Shown in pieces: positions 1-7,974 of a stretch of DNA of 64,000 bases (within the stretch, counting starts at the first letter, position 1; each line of letters opens with the position of its first letter). Both the position numbers and the translations under genes were made by a program. Where the stretch lies: the NCBI RefSeq assembly GCF_000701445.1, contig NZ_JNIX01000007.1:38501-102500 (forward strand). The letters run 5' to 3'. The notes beneath the pieces are model-generated. The model did no database searches. It saw only the letters and a list, made by a program, of their open reading frames with translations, and was not told the DNA's origin. This stretch comes from Brevundimonas bacteroides DSM 4726. GTDB taxonomy: Bacteria; Pseudomonadota; Alphaproteobacteria; Caulobacterales; Caulobacteraceae.

Positions 1-86
1 ACAACATGCGGGCCATGATCACCGGCTGGTTTGTGCTGGAGCCGTCCACGCCCCATGGCGAGGACCGCAAGGGAGACCCGTCATGA
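1..86 (+). CDS. C-terminal end of a cytochrome b561-type membrane protein (partial)
   Basis: Only the last 27 codons are inside the window; the reading frame runs from base 3 to a TGA at 84-86. The visible residues include NMRAMITGW. A similar RAMITG ending is common at the C-terminus of bacterial cytochrome b561/Ni-hydrogenase-type b subunits, which pass electrons through the membrane to a periplasmic oxidoreductase. The stop overlaps the ATG of the next gene (ATGA), so the two are translationally coupled, which fits a heme-b membrane partner for the molybdoenzyme that follows. The identification rests on a short fragment and on context. Confidence 0.6.
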   Translation, partial: NMRAMITGWFVLEPSTPHGEDRKGDPS

Positions 87-853
87 GCGAGGCGCTTCTG
101 AACCGCCGCTCCTGGATCGCGCGGGCCGGCGCGGCGTTGGGCGTTATGGCTTTGGCCGCCTGCCAGCGAGGCCAGACCATTGGAGAGTCGCTGCGCGTCT
201 CGGCCGAGGCTCTGACGCGGCGCTCGCAGCGGCTGCTGATCCCCCGTGAGGCCCTGGCACCGGAGTATCGCCCTCAGGACATCTCGCCCTTCTTCAAGCC
301 GAACGGCTCCATCGACCCGGCGGCGTCGGACTATGTGGCGCTGCGGGACGCAGGCTTCGCGGACTACCGACTGACGGTCGACGGGCTCGTCGAGCGGCCA
401 TTGTCACTGTCCCTCGCCGAGTTGCGCGAACGACCGAGCCGGACCCAGATCACCAAGCACGACTGCGTCGAGGGCTGGACGGCGATCGGCCAGTGGACCG
501 GAGTTCGGCTGGAGACCCTGCTGGACGAGGCGGGCCTGAAGCCGGAGGCGAAGTATATCGTCTTCCACTGCTTCGACGCCCTGACCCAGACCGAGGACGG
601 ACCGCGCTACTATGAGAGCGTCGATCTGGTGGACGCCAGGCATCCCCAGACGATCCTGGCCTATGAGATGAACGGCGAGACCCTGACGGTGCCGCACGGC
701 GCGCCGCTCAGACTGCGGGTCGAGCGGCAGCTGGGCTACAAGCAGGCCAAGTACATCCGTCGGATCGAGGCGGTCGAAAGCTTCGAGGCCATGCCGGGGC
801 CGAGGGGCGGCTATTGGCCCGATCGCGGCTATGAGTGGTACGCGGGAATCTGA
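83..853 (+). CDS. molybdopterin-dependent oxidoreductase, sulfite oxidase/MsrP-like
   Basis: 256 residues. The N-terminus has an RRSW twin-arginine-like motif followed by a hydrophobic stretch and LAAC, so the protein is probably exported folded, perhaps as a lipoprotein. The segment KHDCVEGW (about residues 131-138) holds the cysteine that ligands molybdenum in the sulfite oxidase fold. The length fits the single-domain bacterial members (about 250-330 residues). It overlaps the upstream cytochrome b561-type gene by four bases, suggesting a periplasmic Mo-cofactor enzyme with a membrane heme partner, as in MsrPQ. The substrate cannot be read from sequence; methionine sulfoxide or another S/N-oxide is possible. 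Confidence 0.85.
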   Translation: MSEALLNRRSWIARAGAALGVMALAACQRGQTIGESLRVSAEALTRRSQRLLIPREALAPEYRPQDISPFFKPNGSIDPAASDYVALRDAGFADYRLTVDGLVERPLSLSLAELRERPSRTQITKHDCVEGWTAIGQWTGVRLETLLDEAGLKPEAKYIVFHCFDALTQTEDGPRYYESVDLVDARHPQTILAYEMNGETLTVPHGAPLRLRVERQLGYKQAKYIRRIEAVESFEAMPGPRGGYWPDRGYEWYAGI

Positions 854-862
854 GCTCGGAGT

Positions 863-883
863 CCCTCTCCCGCTGGGAGAGGG
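863..883. terminator. hairpin between convergent genes
   Basis: CCCTCTCCC, a GCT loop and GGGAGAGGG form a perfect 9-bp stem placed between the stops of the convergent oxidoreductase and nrdB genes. There is no T-run on either side, so it is not a textbook intrinsic terminator; it may act bidirectionally or be a remnant of the palindromic repeat family seen elsewhere in this window. Confidence 0.45.
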
Positions 884-889
884 AAGAAG

Positions 890-1936
890 TCACCCCGGCA
901 CCAGGCTCATGTCGCGGCGGGCCATCAGCTTGTCGAACTCCGACCAGACACCGTCGGCGCCGTGCCAGGCGCCCTGGGTGGCGGCCTTGGAGTATTCGGT
1001 GGCGCGGGCCTCGAAGAAGTTGGCGTGCTCGACACCCGACAGCAGCGACTGGAGCCACGGCAGGGGGTTTTCCTTCACGCCGTAGAGCTCGGGCAGCTTG
1101 AGCTGGCGCAGGCGCCAGTCGGCGATGAAACGGATGTATTGCTTGATGTCCTCGGGCGTCATGCCCGAGACCTCGCCGGCCTCGAAGGCCAGGTCGATGA
1201 ACTTGTCTTCCAGCTTCACCACGGTGCGGCAGCACTCGACGATGTCGTCGGCGACGGCGGGGGTGACGCAGCCGGTCTCCTTGTTGAAGGCGTGATAGAG
1301 CTTGATGATGCCGTCGCAGTGCAGGCTCTCGTCGCGCACCGACCAGGACACGATCTGGCCCATGCCCTTCATCTTGTTCTGGCGCGGGAAGTTCATCAGC
1401 ATGGCGAAGGACGCGAACAGCTGAAGCCCCTCGGTGAAGCCGCCGAACATGGCCAGGGTGCGGGCGATGTCGGCCTCGGTCTCGACCCCGAACTGGCCCA
1501 TGTAGTCGTGCTTGTCCTTCATGGCCTCGTATTCCATGAAGGCGCCGAACTCGCTCTCGGGCATGCCGATGGTCTCGAGCAGCAGAGCATAGGCCGCGAT
1601 GTGGATGGTCTCCATGTTCGCGAACGCCGAGAGCATCATCTTGACCTCGGTCGGTTTGAAGACCCGGCCGTATTTCTCCATGTAGTTGTCGGCGACCTCG
1701 ATGTCCGACTGGGTGAAGAAGCGGAAGATCTGCGTCAGCAGGTTGCGCTCGCGGTCGTTCAGGTTGGCCGCCCAGTCCTTGCAGTCCTCGCCCAGCGGCA
1801 CTTCCTCGGGCATCCAGTGAACCTGCTGCTGCTTCTTCCACATGTCGAAGGCCCAGGGATAGCGGAACGGCTTGTAGGCGGCCGAGGGCGTCAGCAGGCC
1901 GGCGGTTGCGGGCTTGATCGAGACGTGAGCATTCAT
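890..1936 (-). CDS. nrdB: ribonucleoside-diphosphate reductase, beta subunit (class Ia)
   Basis: 348 residues, the usual length of the small subunit. It houses the diiron centre and tyrosyl radical used by the large subunit to reduce ribonucleotides to deoxyribonucleotides. The metal and radical motif is intact: METIHIAAY gives Glu109, His112 and Tyr116, spaced like E115-H118-Y122 of the E. coli protein. Further ligands are in the central DESLHCD segment. The gene stands alone; no nrdA is present in the window, so the large subunit is encoded elsewhere. The start ATG at 1936 is followed by a typical NAHVS leader. A possible NrdR-type site lies about 100 bases upstream. Confidence 0.95.
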   Translation of the reverse strand: MNAHVSIKPATAGLLTPSAAYKPFRYPWAFDMWKKQQQVHWMPEEVPLGEDCKDWAANLNDRERNLLTQIFRFFTQSDIEVADNYMEKYGRVFKPTEVKMMLSAFANMETIHIAAYALLLETIGMPESEFGAFMEYEAMKDKHDYMGQFGVETEADIARTLAMFGGFTEGLQLFASFAMLMNFPRQNKMKGMGQIVSWSVRDESLHCDGIIKLYHAFNKETGCVTPAVADDIVECCRTVVKLEDKFIDLAFEAGEVSGMTPEDIKQYIRFIADWRLRQLKLPELYGVKENPLPWLQSLLSGVEHANFFEARATEYSKAATQGAWHGADGVWSEFDKLMARRDMSLVPG

Positions 1937-2031
1937 GGCGGGACCGAAGCGGACAGGGGTTGGACAGCGTCTGGACTATCCAAGCCCAGATTCGAAACTG
2001 ACGCTACCTCTAGACGGTTAACGATCCCCAA

Positions 2032-2047
2032 CATCAACATCTTGTGT
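2032..2047 (-). promoter_or_regulatory. possible NrdR box upstream of nrdB
   Basis: Read on the minus strand the bases are ACACAAGATGTTGATG, a partial match to the NrdR box consensus (acaCwAtATaTwGtgt). It lies about 100 bases upstream of the nrdB start. NrdR sites normally come as pairs spaced about three helical turns apart and I see no clear second copy, so this is only a candidate. Confidence 0.3.
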
Positions 2048-2112
2048 GCGGATGGGGACAACAGGTCGCAGATCGGACTGGCGGAACTCACGAGAGTTGG
2101 GGAAACCCGCCG

Positions 2113-2895
2113 CTATTGGGCCGTCATCCCACCGTCCACCTTGAACTCCGACCCGGTCACGAACTTGGATTCGTCCGAGGCCAGGTAGACCACCAGATAG
2201 GCCACGTCGTCCGGCTCGCCGATGCGCTTCAGGGGAATGCCCCGGGCCAGCTTTTGGTGGGCCGTCTCCTCGTCGCCGCCGGCCATGGCGATGAAGGGGT
2301 CCAGGATCGGAGTCTTGATGAAGACCGGGTGCACCGAGTTGCAGCGGACGTTCCAGTCCTTCTTGGCGGCCTCGAGCGCCAGCGTCTTGGTGTACATCCA
2401 CACCGCCGCCTTGGTGGCGTTGTAGGCGCCCATGCCAGGCCCGGCCGCGAGCGCCGCGATGGATGAGATGTTCACGATCGAGGCCGGCGCCGCCGCGCGC
2501 AGATGCGGCATGCAATGCTTGGCCCCCAGCATCACGGACTTCAGATTGATGTCGAACTGACGCTGCCAGTTCTCGACCGTATCCTGTTCGACGAAGGCCA
2601 GCGGCCCGCCAACGCCGGCGTTGTTGATCAGCACCGACAGCGAGCCCATCGCCGCCACGGCCTGATCCACCACCTCGGCCCAGCGGGCCTCGTCGGCCAC
2701 GTCGTGCTGCCAGGCGAAGGCCGCGCCCGGCGTCTCCGCGTTGATCGACGCCGCCAGGGCCTCGGCGCGGGCTCCGTCGATGTCGGTGACGGCGACTTTC
2801 GCCCCCTCGCGCACCAGCATGCGGGCCATGGCCTCGCCGAGCCCGCCTGCGGCGCCTGTGATCAGGGCGGTCTTGCCCGCGACCCGTCCAGTCAT
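2113..2895 (-). CDS. SDR-family NAD(P)-dependent oxidoreductase
   Basis: 260 residues from the ATG giving MTGRVAGKTALITG. It is a classical short-chain dehydrogenase/reductase: the cofactor-binding TGAAGGLGEA motif near residue 12, NNAG near residue 92, the catalytic Ser followed by YxxxK (YNATK), and a C-terminal VDGGMTAQ typical of the 3-beta/7-alpha-hydroxysteroid type. A longer reading frame starts 20 codons upstream but enters the neighbouring gene and lacks family similarity there. The gene starts one base after the stop of the pterin dehydratase gene, so they form an operon. The substrate is not evident. Confidence 0.9.
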   Translation of the reverse strand: MTGRVAGKTALITGAAGGLGEAMARMLVREGAKVAVTDIDGARAEALAASINAETPGAAFAWQHDVADEARWAEVVDQAVAAMGSLSVLINNAGVGGPLAFVEQDTVENWQRQFDINLKSVMLGAKHCMPHLRAAAPASIVNISSIAALAAGPGMGAYNATKAAVWMYTKTLALEAAKKDWNVRCNSVHPVFIKTPILDPFIAMAGGDEETAHQKLARGIPLKRIGEPDDVAYLVVYLASDESKFVTGSEFKVDGGMTAQ

Positions 2896-2896
2896 C

Positions 2897-3199
2897 TCAC
2901 TGTCCTCCCAGAGCGGCTGCCGCGTCGTCGATGAAGCGCCCCAGCGTCGTGTCAAGCTCGGTCACGCCCCCCGCGTCATGGGTGGTCAGCAACACCTCCA
3001 CCCGATTGTAGACATTGGACCATTCCGGATGGTGATCCATCGTCTCGGCCTTCAGGGCCACGCGGCTCATGAAACCGAAGGCGGCGTTGAAGTCGGCGAA
3101 GGTGATCTCGCGGCGGATGGCGGGGCGCTCGCCCGGCGCGACGGACCAGGCGGTCAGATCGGCGACGGCGGCGGCGGGGTCGATGACGGGGCGGCTCAT
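2897..3199 (-). CDS. phhB: 4a-hydroxytetrahydrobiopterin dehydratase
   Basis: 100 residues from the start MSRPVID. The family signature is present: [16 protein letters not shown], with the paired histidines and the PEW motif of pterin-4a-carbinolamine dehydratase, followed by [12 protein letters not shown]. The enzyme dehydrates the pterin carbinolamine formed by aromatic amino acid hydroxylases, but no phenylalanine hydroxylase is nearby; standalone copies are common and can be linked to molybdopterin or folate metabolism. It is the first gene of a two-gene unit with the SDR. An in-frame start 12 codons upstream is less likely because the extra residues are basic and unlike the family. Confidence 0.9.
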   Translation of the reverse strand: MSRPVIDPAAAVADLTAWSVAPGERPAIRREITFADFNAAFGFMSRVALKAETMDHHPEWSNVYNRVEVLLTTHDAGGVTELDTTLGRFIDDAAAALGGQ

Positions 3200-3319
3200 G
3201 CCCTTTCGCCTAGACTGCCGCCCGATCCGCGACAAGCGCCATGCCGCCGCCGATCATCGTTCGGAACGCACGGCCAAGGTTGGGCGTTGGGAAGCGTCGC
3301 CATTTCTCGGAGGCTCGAC

Positions 3320-4021
3320 ATGGACAATCTCTGGATCGCCTCGCTCGCCGACGTCGACCGTCAGCGGCTTGAGCCGCATCTCAGCGAAAAGCCCTTCGCC
3401 CAGGGCCAGATGCTCTATGACGCCGGCGAAGAGGTCGACGAGGTCTGGTTTCCCCTGACCGGCGTGGTGTCCCTCATGACGGTCCTGCCCGAGGACCGGC
3501 TGATCGAGACCGCCGCCATCGGCCGCGAAGGTCTGGTGGGCGTCACCTGCGGCCCCATGAACGGCCGCGCTTCCAGCCGCGCCATCGCCCAGATCGAAGG
3601 CTCGGCCGCCTGCTGCCCTGCCGACGTCTTCTCCGATGCGCTGGGCGATAGCCCGGACCTGAGGAACGCCCTGTCGCGCTTCACCGAAAGCCTGTTCGCC
3701 CAGGTCCAGCAGACCGCCGCCTGCAACGCCCAGCACCGGCTGGACGAGCGTTTGGCGCGCTGGCTCCTGACGCTCCACGACCGCGCCGAGGGCCCCCGCT
3801 TCGACCTGACCCAGGCCGACATCGCCGGCATGCTGGGCGTGCGCCGCGCCACGGTGTCGGAGGTCGGCACGGAGTTGGAAGAGAAGGGCCTGATCCGTCG
3901 CGGCCGGGGCTGGGTCGAGGTGCTGGACCGCCCAGCGCTCGAGGCCCACGCCTGCGGCTGCTACTCGGCCATGCGCGGGGTGATGAAGGACCTCGGGGTG
4001 CCGAGGCCCAAGGCGGCGTGA
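3320..4021 (+). CDS. Crp/Fnr-family transcriptional regulator
   Basis: 233 residues from the ATG at 3320, preceded by a CGGAGG ribosome site. Residues about 20-120 form a cyclic-nucleotide-binding-like beta roll; the C-terminal part has the helix-turn-helix DLTQADIAGMLGVRRATVSE (about 165-184), the Crp_2 class of DNA-binding domain. There are no N-terminal cysteines as in Fnr, so an oxygen-sensing cluster is unlikely. The cysteine-containing stretches AACCPAD and ACGCYS are unusual but scattered. Neighbours do not indicate its targets. It is divergent from the pterin dehydratase gene. Confidence 0.87.
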   Translation: MDNLWIASLADVDRQRLEPHLSEKPFAQGQMLYDAGEEVDEVWFPLTGVVSLMTVLPEDRLIETAAIGREGLVGVTCGPMNGRASSRAIAQIEGSAACCPADVFSDALGDSPDLRNALSRFTESLFAQVQQTAACNAQHRLDERLARWLLTLHDRAEGPRFDLTQADIAGMLGVRRATVSEVGTELEEKGLIRRGRGWVEVLDRPALEAHACGCYSAMRGVMKDLGVPRPKAA

Positions 4022-4084
4022 GCGCTTCCGCCTGCGGCCACGCGGGCGGATGACGGCGGGCCTGCGACCCGCTAGACCGCCCGC

Positions 4085-4849
4085 ATGACCGAGACCGCCG
4101 CCACATCCTCCTTCGGCTTTCGCGACGTCGACGCGCGCGAGAAGGTGCGTCTGGTGCGCGGCGTGTTCGACAGCGTGGCCTCCAGCTACGACTTGATGAA
4201 CGACTTGATGAGCGGCGGCGTCCACCGGCTGTGGAAGGACGCGGCAGCCGCGAAGTTGAACCCCCGGCCCGGCGAGGTGATCCTCGACGTCGCGGGCGGC
4301 ACCGGCGACATGGCGCGACGCTATTCGAAGCTCGCCCGCCGCGCCCAGGAACGCCGGGGCGGGGCCGACGCTGCGGTCATCGTGCTGGACTACAACGCCG
4401 AGATGATCCTGGCGGGGGTGCAGAAGGGCGGTGAGCCCGAGATGGTCTGGACCGTCGGCGACGCCATGAAGCTGCCCATCCCCGACGCCTCGGTCGACGC
4501 CTATTCGATCAGCTTCGGCATCCGCAACGTCGCCGACATCCCCGTAGCGCTGCGAGAGGCCCGGCGCGTGCTCAAGCCCGGCGGGCGGTTCCTGTGCCTG
4601 GAGTTCTCGCGACCGACTGCGGAGGCCGTCCGCAAGGCCTATGACGCCTGGTCGTTCAACGCCATTCCGGCCATCGGGCAATGGGTCGCCAAGGACCGCG
4701 ACAGCTACCAGTACCTGGTCGAGAGCATCCGCCGCTTCCCCGACCAGCCGACCTTCAAGGCCATGATCGAGGACGCGGGGTTCCGGAACGTCGCTGTCAC
4801 CAACCTGTCGGGCGGGGTCGCGGCCATCCATTTCGGGTGGGCGATCTGA
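4085..4849 (+). CDS. ubiE: ubiquinone/menaquinone biosynthesis C-methyltransferase
   Basis: 254 residues. SAM-dependent class I methyltransferase acting on the 2-methoxy-6-polyprenyl-benzoquinol intermediate of ubiquinone synthesis. Family marks are clear: [20 protein letters not shown] near the N-terminus, the SAM loop DVAGGTGD near residue 62, [10 protein letters not shown] and the ending VAAIHFGW. The last 13 bases overlap the GTG start of ubiB, and the pair is a recurrent alphaproteobacterial arrangement. Confidence 0.95.
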   Translation: MTETAATSSFGFRDVDAREKVRLVRGVFDSVASSYDLMNDLMSGGVHRLWKDAAAAKLNPRPGEVILDVAGGTGDMARRYSKLARRAQERRGGADAAVIVLDYNAEMILAGVQKGGEPEMVWTVGDAMKLPIPDASVDAYSISFGIRNVADIPVALREARRVLKPGGRFLCLEFSRPTAEAVRKAYDAWSFNAIPAIGQWVAKDRDSYQYLVESIRRFPDQPTFKAMIEDAGFRNVAVTNLSGGVAAIHFGWAI

Positions 4850-6447
4850 CACCGCAGGCTCCCAACCCCGCCTACCGCGTCGCCCCGGCCGCGCCGCCGG
4901 CCGAGCCGGTGCGCGATCCGCTGGGCGCCAGCATTCGCCTGATCCGCTGGGGCGGAGCGCTGGCGCGCCACGACGCCCTTATCCCGCGCGAGATCACCCA
5001 CCTCCTGCCCGGCTGGTTCCGCCCCATCGCGGGCTTCGTGCACCTGTTCGCCGGCAAGGACGCGCGGACGGGCCGCCCTGGCCAGCGCCTGGGCCGTGCC
5101 TTCGAGACCCTGGGTCCCGTCGCCATCAAGCTGGGCCAGGTCATGGCCACCCGCGCCGACATCTTCGGCATCGAGTTCGCCCGCGACCTGGGCCGGCTGA
5201 AGGACAAGCTGCCGCCTTTCCCGACCGATCAGGCCCGGCTGGAGGTCGAACGCTCCATCGGCCGCACGGTCGAGGATCTGTTCATCGACTTCGGCGATCC
5301 CATCGGCGCGGCCTCCCTGGCCCAGGCCCACCCGGCCTATCTCGCCGATGGCCGAAAGGTCGCGGTCAAGGTGCTGCGCCCCGGCGTCGAGCGCCGCGTG
5401 GCCAAGGGTCTGGACGCCATGCGGCTGGCGGCGCGGCTGGTGCATCGGTTCGTGGTGCCCGCCCGCCGGCTGGAGCCCCAGGCCTTCGTCGAGACCGTCG
5501 CCCGCTCCATGTATCTGGAACTCGACATGCGTCTGGAGGCCGCCGCGGCGTCGGAGCTTCACGACGTGATGGAAAAGGCCCGCGCCGACGGCATGATGCA
5601 CATGTCTTCGCCCAGGGTGGTGTGGGACGGCGTCGGCAAGCGGGTGCTGACGCTGGAGTGGGCACCCGGCCTGCCCATGACCGACCCCGGCGCCGCGCTC
5701 CAGCCCGGGCTCGACAAGGACCAGCTGGCCGACAACGTCGTGCGCGCCTTCCTGATCCAGGCGCTGGATCACGGCGTCTTCCACGCCGACCTGCATGAGG
5801 GAAACCTGTTCTGCCAGGCGCCCGCCGACCTGACCGCCGTCGACTTCGGCATCGTCGGCCGCATCGGCCCGGCCGAGCGGCGCTACCTCGCGGAAATCCT
5901 GTGGGGCTTCCTGACCCGCGACTATGGCCGCATCGCCCGCGTCCACTTCGAGGCCGGCTATGTCCCGCCGCACCATTCCGTGGAGGCCTTCGCCCAGGCG
6001 CTGCGGGCCGTCGGCGAACCGGTTATCGGCCGCGCCGCCTCCCAGGTCTCGATGGGCCGCCTGCTGGGCCAGCTGTTCGAGATCACCGCCCTGTTCGACA
6101 TGCATCTGCGGCCCGAGCTGATCCTGCTTCAGAAGACCATGGTCTCGGTCGAGGGCGTGGCCCGCCGCCTGAACCCCGATCACGACCTCTGGAACGCCGC
6201 CCAGCCGGTGGTGGAGCGCTGGATCATGCGCGAGCTCGGCCCGCGCGCCCAAGTCCGCGACGCGCTCAAGGAGGGCCTGGCCGCCGCCCGGGCATTGTCC
6301 CGCCTCATTCAGGATCCGCCCCAGACCCAGACGGTCGTGGTCGAGCGCACGAAACCCTCGCCCTGGCTGGGCGTTGGGGTCGGCGTGTCCGTCATCCTGT
6401 CGGCCGCCGCCTTGCTTCTGTCGCTTTGGCCCCGGATTCTTGGCTGA
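4837..6447 (+). CDS. ubiB: ubiquinone biosynthesis regulatory protein kinase/ATPase UbiB
   Basis: 536 residues using a GTG start at 4837, which overlaps the 3' end of ubiE; the frame is open further upstream but only as a shadow of ubiE. UbiB is an atypical kinase-fold ATPase needed for coenzyme Q assembly at the membrane. Visible marks are the N-terminal KLGQ-containing motif ([13 protein letters not shown]), the Ala-rich nucleotide loop region ([12 protein letters not shown]), [18 protein letters not shown] and the DFG motif in [13 protein letters not shown]-terminal hydrophobic segment (about 515-535) anchors it in the membrane. Confidence 0.94.
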   Translation: MGDLTPQAPNPAYRVAPAAPPAEPVRDPLGASIRLIRWGGALARHDALIPREITHLLPGWFRPIAGFVHLFAGKDARTGRPGQRLGRAFETLGPVAIKLGQVMATRADIFGIEFARDLGRLKDKLPPFPTDQARLEVERSIGRTVEDLFIDFGDPIGAASLAQAHPAYLADGRKVAVKVLRPGVERRVAKGLDAMRLAARLVHRFVVPARRLEPQAFVETVARSMYLELDMRLEAAAASELHDVMEKARADGMMHMSSPRVVWDGVGKRVLTLEWAPGLPMTDPGAALQPGLDKDQLADNVVRAFLIQALDHGVFHADLHEGNLFCQAPADLTAVDFGIVGRIGPAERRYLAEILWGFLTRDYGRIARVHFEAGYVPPHHSVEAFAQALRAVGEPVIGRAASQVSMGRLLGQLFEITALFDMHLRPELILLQKTMVSVEGVARRLNPDHDLWNAAQPVVERWIMRELGPRAQVRDALKEGLAAARALSRLIQDPPQTQTVVVERTKPSPWLGVGVGVSVILSAAALLLSLWPRILG

Positions 6448-6466
6448 CCCTCTCAAAGGACGCCCG

Positions 6467-7075
6467 ATGATCCGTTCCGCCGTGTTCGCCGCCCTCTTCG
6501 CCGCCGTCGCCGCGCCTGTCCTGGCGCAGACTGCGGGCCAGGCCGTGCCGGTGGGCGAGACCCGCTCGCTGGTTCCGTCCACCAGCCCGACGGCGGCCGC
6601 GACCATCCCCAACACCTTCGATGCGCCTGCGCGCCCAATCATGGCCCCGACCTCGGCTCCGGCCGCCGCCGCTGGACCGACCCAGGACGAGGTCACCCAG
6701 GCCGACATGGCCGAGGGCGCGCTCCGCGTCGTCATCGCCGACCTCGCCGAGGGGGAACTGGACGCCGCCCTGTTCACGACCGATCTTGCCAACCGTCTGC
6801 GGCCTCAGCTGCCGACGCTCCGTCCGATCGTTCAGGGCTTCGGAGCCTTGGAGCTGATCGAGCCGCAGGGCCTGAGCAACGGCGCCAACCAGTTCCTGGT
6901 CACGTTCGAAAACGCCGCCACCCAGTGGATCGTCGGCCTGAACGAAGAGGGCCGAGTGTCCGCGCTCCTGTTCCGCCCCGCCCCGGCGGTGTCCTCTGAG
7001 CCCGAGCCTTCGGAGCCCGCTCCGGCCACGACCGGCACGACCCCGCCCGCTCCGCAGACGGGCGACGCGGACTAA
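6467..7075 (+). CDS. secreted protein of unknown function
   Basis: 202 residues beginning MIRSAVFAALFAAV with a clear signal peptide ending at VLAQ. After an Ala/Pro/Thr-rich linker (about residues 35-75) there is one folded segment of about 85 residues containing FLVTFENAATQWIVGLNEEG, reminiscent of the small DUF3887/NTF2-like periplasmic domains, then a Pro-rich tail. I do not recognise a named family with certainty. It starts 20 bases after ubiB and probably shares its transcript. Its stop overlaps the convergent arfB gene by four bases. Confidence 0.75.
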   Translation: MIRSAVFAALFAAVAAPVLAQTAGQAVPVGETRSLVPSTSPTAAATIPNTFDAPARPIMAPTSAPAAAAGPTQDEVTQADMAEGALRVVIADLAEGELDAALFTTDLANRLRPQLPTLRPIVQGFGALELIEPQGLSNGANQFLVTFENAATQWIVGLNEEGRVSALLFRPAPAVSSEPEPSEPAPATTGTTPPAPQTGDAD

Positions 7076-7473
7076 TCCAAGTCCGGCCTTCCCCGCCCGG
7101 CCTTGATCGAGGACCGGCCCGCCTTGGCCTGAAGCCGCCGCTCCTTCGACGCTCGCGTGGGGCGTGTGGCGACGCGCTTCACCGGCGCGATGGAGGCCTT
7201 GTCGATCAGGGTCTGCAGACGGTCCACCGCATCCGCGCGGTTGCGCTCCTGGGTGCGGAAGCGCACGGCCGTGATGACGATGACCCCGTCCTGCGTCAGC
7301 CTCTGACCCGCCAGCTTCATCAGCCGCTCGCGCACCGCATCGGTCAGGCTGGGCGAGTGGCGCGCGTCAAACCGCATCTGGACCGCCGTCGCCACCTTGT
7401 TGACGCTCTGCCCGCCCGGCCCGCCCGCGCGGAAGAATCGGAAATCCAATTCGCTTTCAGGGATGACGGTCAC
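7072..7473 (-). CDS. arfB: alternative ribosome-rescue peptidyl-tRNA hydrolase
   Basis: 133 residues. The GGQ motif that reaches the peptidyl-transferase centre is present near the N-terminus (RAGGPGGQSVNKV), as in release factors. There is no stop-codon recognition domain, and the C-terminus ends in a basic tail (RRLQAKAGRSSIKAGRGR) that in ArfB/YaeJ enters the empty mRNA channel. The protein frees ribosomes stalled on truncated mRNA. It overlaps the yaiI-type gene upstream by four bases and probably forms an operon with it. Confidence 0.92.
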   Translation of the reverse strand: MTVIPESELDFRFFRAGGPGGQSVNKVATAVQMRFDARHSPSLTDAVRERLMKLAGQRLTQDGVIVITAVRFRTQERNRADAVDRLQTLIDKASIAPVKRVATRPTRASKERRLQAKAGRSSIKAGRGRPDLD

Positions 7474-7931
7474 GCCAGCACCCGCTTCGCCCGGACAACC
7501 GCCGTATCCAGCGCCTCCAGGAAGGCCGACCGGTCCTTGGCCGAGAACGGCGGCGGCCCGGATGTCGCGACGCCCATCGACCGCAGGTGCTCACCCACCA
7601 TCCGGCCGGCCAGCGCCGATCCGATCATGTCGGGGGTGAAGCTCTGTCCATTGGATTTCAGCGCTTGCGCCCCGGCCTTCAGGCAGCGGTCGGCCAGGGG
7701 AATGTCCGCGGTGATGACGATGTCGCCCGGCCCGGCCCGTTCGGCGATCCAGTCGTCGGCGACATCCGGCCCGGCATCGACCACGATCTGCTCGATCCAG
7801 GGCTGGCGCAGGGTGTTGATCCAGCCGTTCGACACCACGAACACATGCAGGCCATAGCGCGCCGCCACGCGATAGACCTCGTCCTTCACCGGACAGGCGT
7901 CGGCGTCGATGAAGAGGCGGGGCAGAGGCAT
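7470..7931 (-). CDS. YaiI/YqxD family (DUF188) protein
   Basis: 153 residues from the start MPLPRLFIDADACP. The family (UPF0178) has a PIN-like fold with conserved acidic residues; DADACPVKDE and TADIPLADRC are visible, as is the C-terminal FLEALD. Its biochemical role is not established, although the acidic pocket suggests a nuclease. A longer frame runs 33 codons upstream but those residues are low-complexity and leave the family. Stop overlaps arfB start. Confidence 0.88.
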   Translation of the reverse strand: MPLPRLFIDADACPVKDEVYRVAARYGLHVFVVSNGWINTLRQPWIEQIVVDAGPDVADDWIAERAGPGDIVITADIPLADRCLKAGAQALKSNGQSFTPDMIGSALAGRMVGEHLRSMGVATSGPPPFSAKDRSAFLEALDTAVVRAKRVLA

Positions 7932-7974
7932 GGTCGGGATATAGACCCGCCGGGCCGATCTGCGAACGGGGCCG

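Noticed and set aside
3254..4852. 532-codon minus-strand frame spanning the Crp-type regulator and ubiE
   Set aside because: It crosses two clear plus-strand genes and has no recognisable domain.
4705..6792. 695-codon open frame antisense to ubiE-ubiB
   Set aside because: It is a GC-rich shadow of ubiB; the sense strand has all UbiB motifs and the antisense protein is low-complexity His/Gly/Asp-rich.
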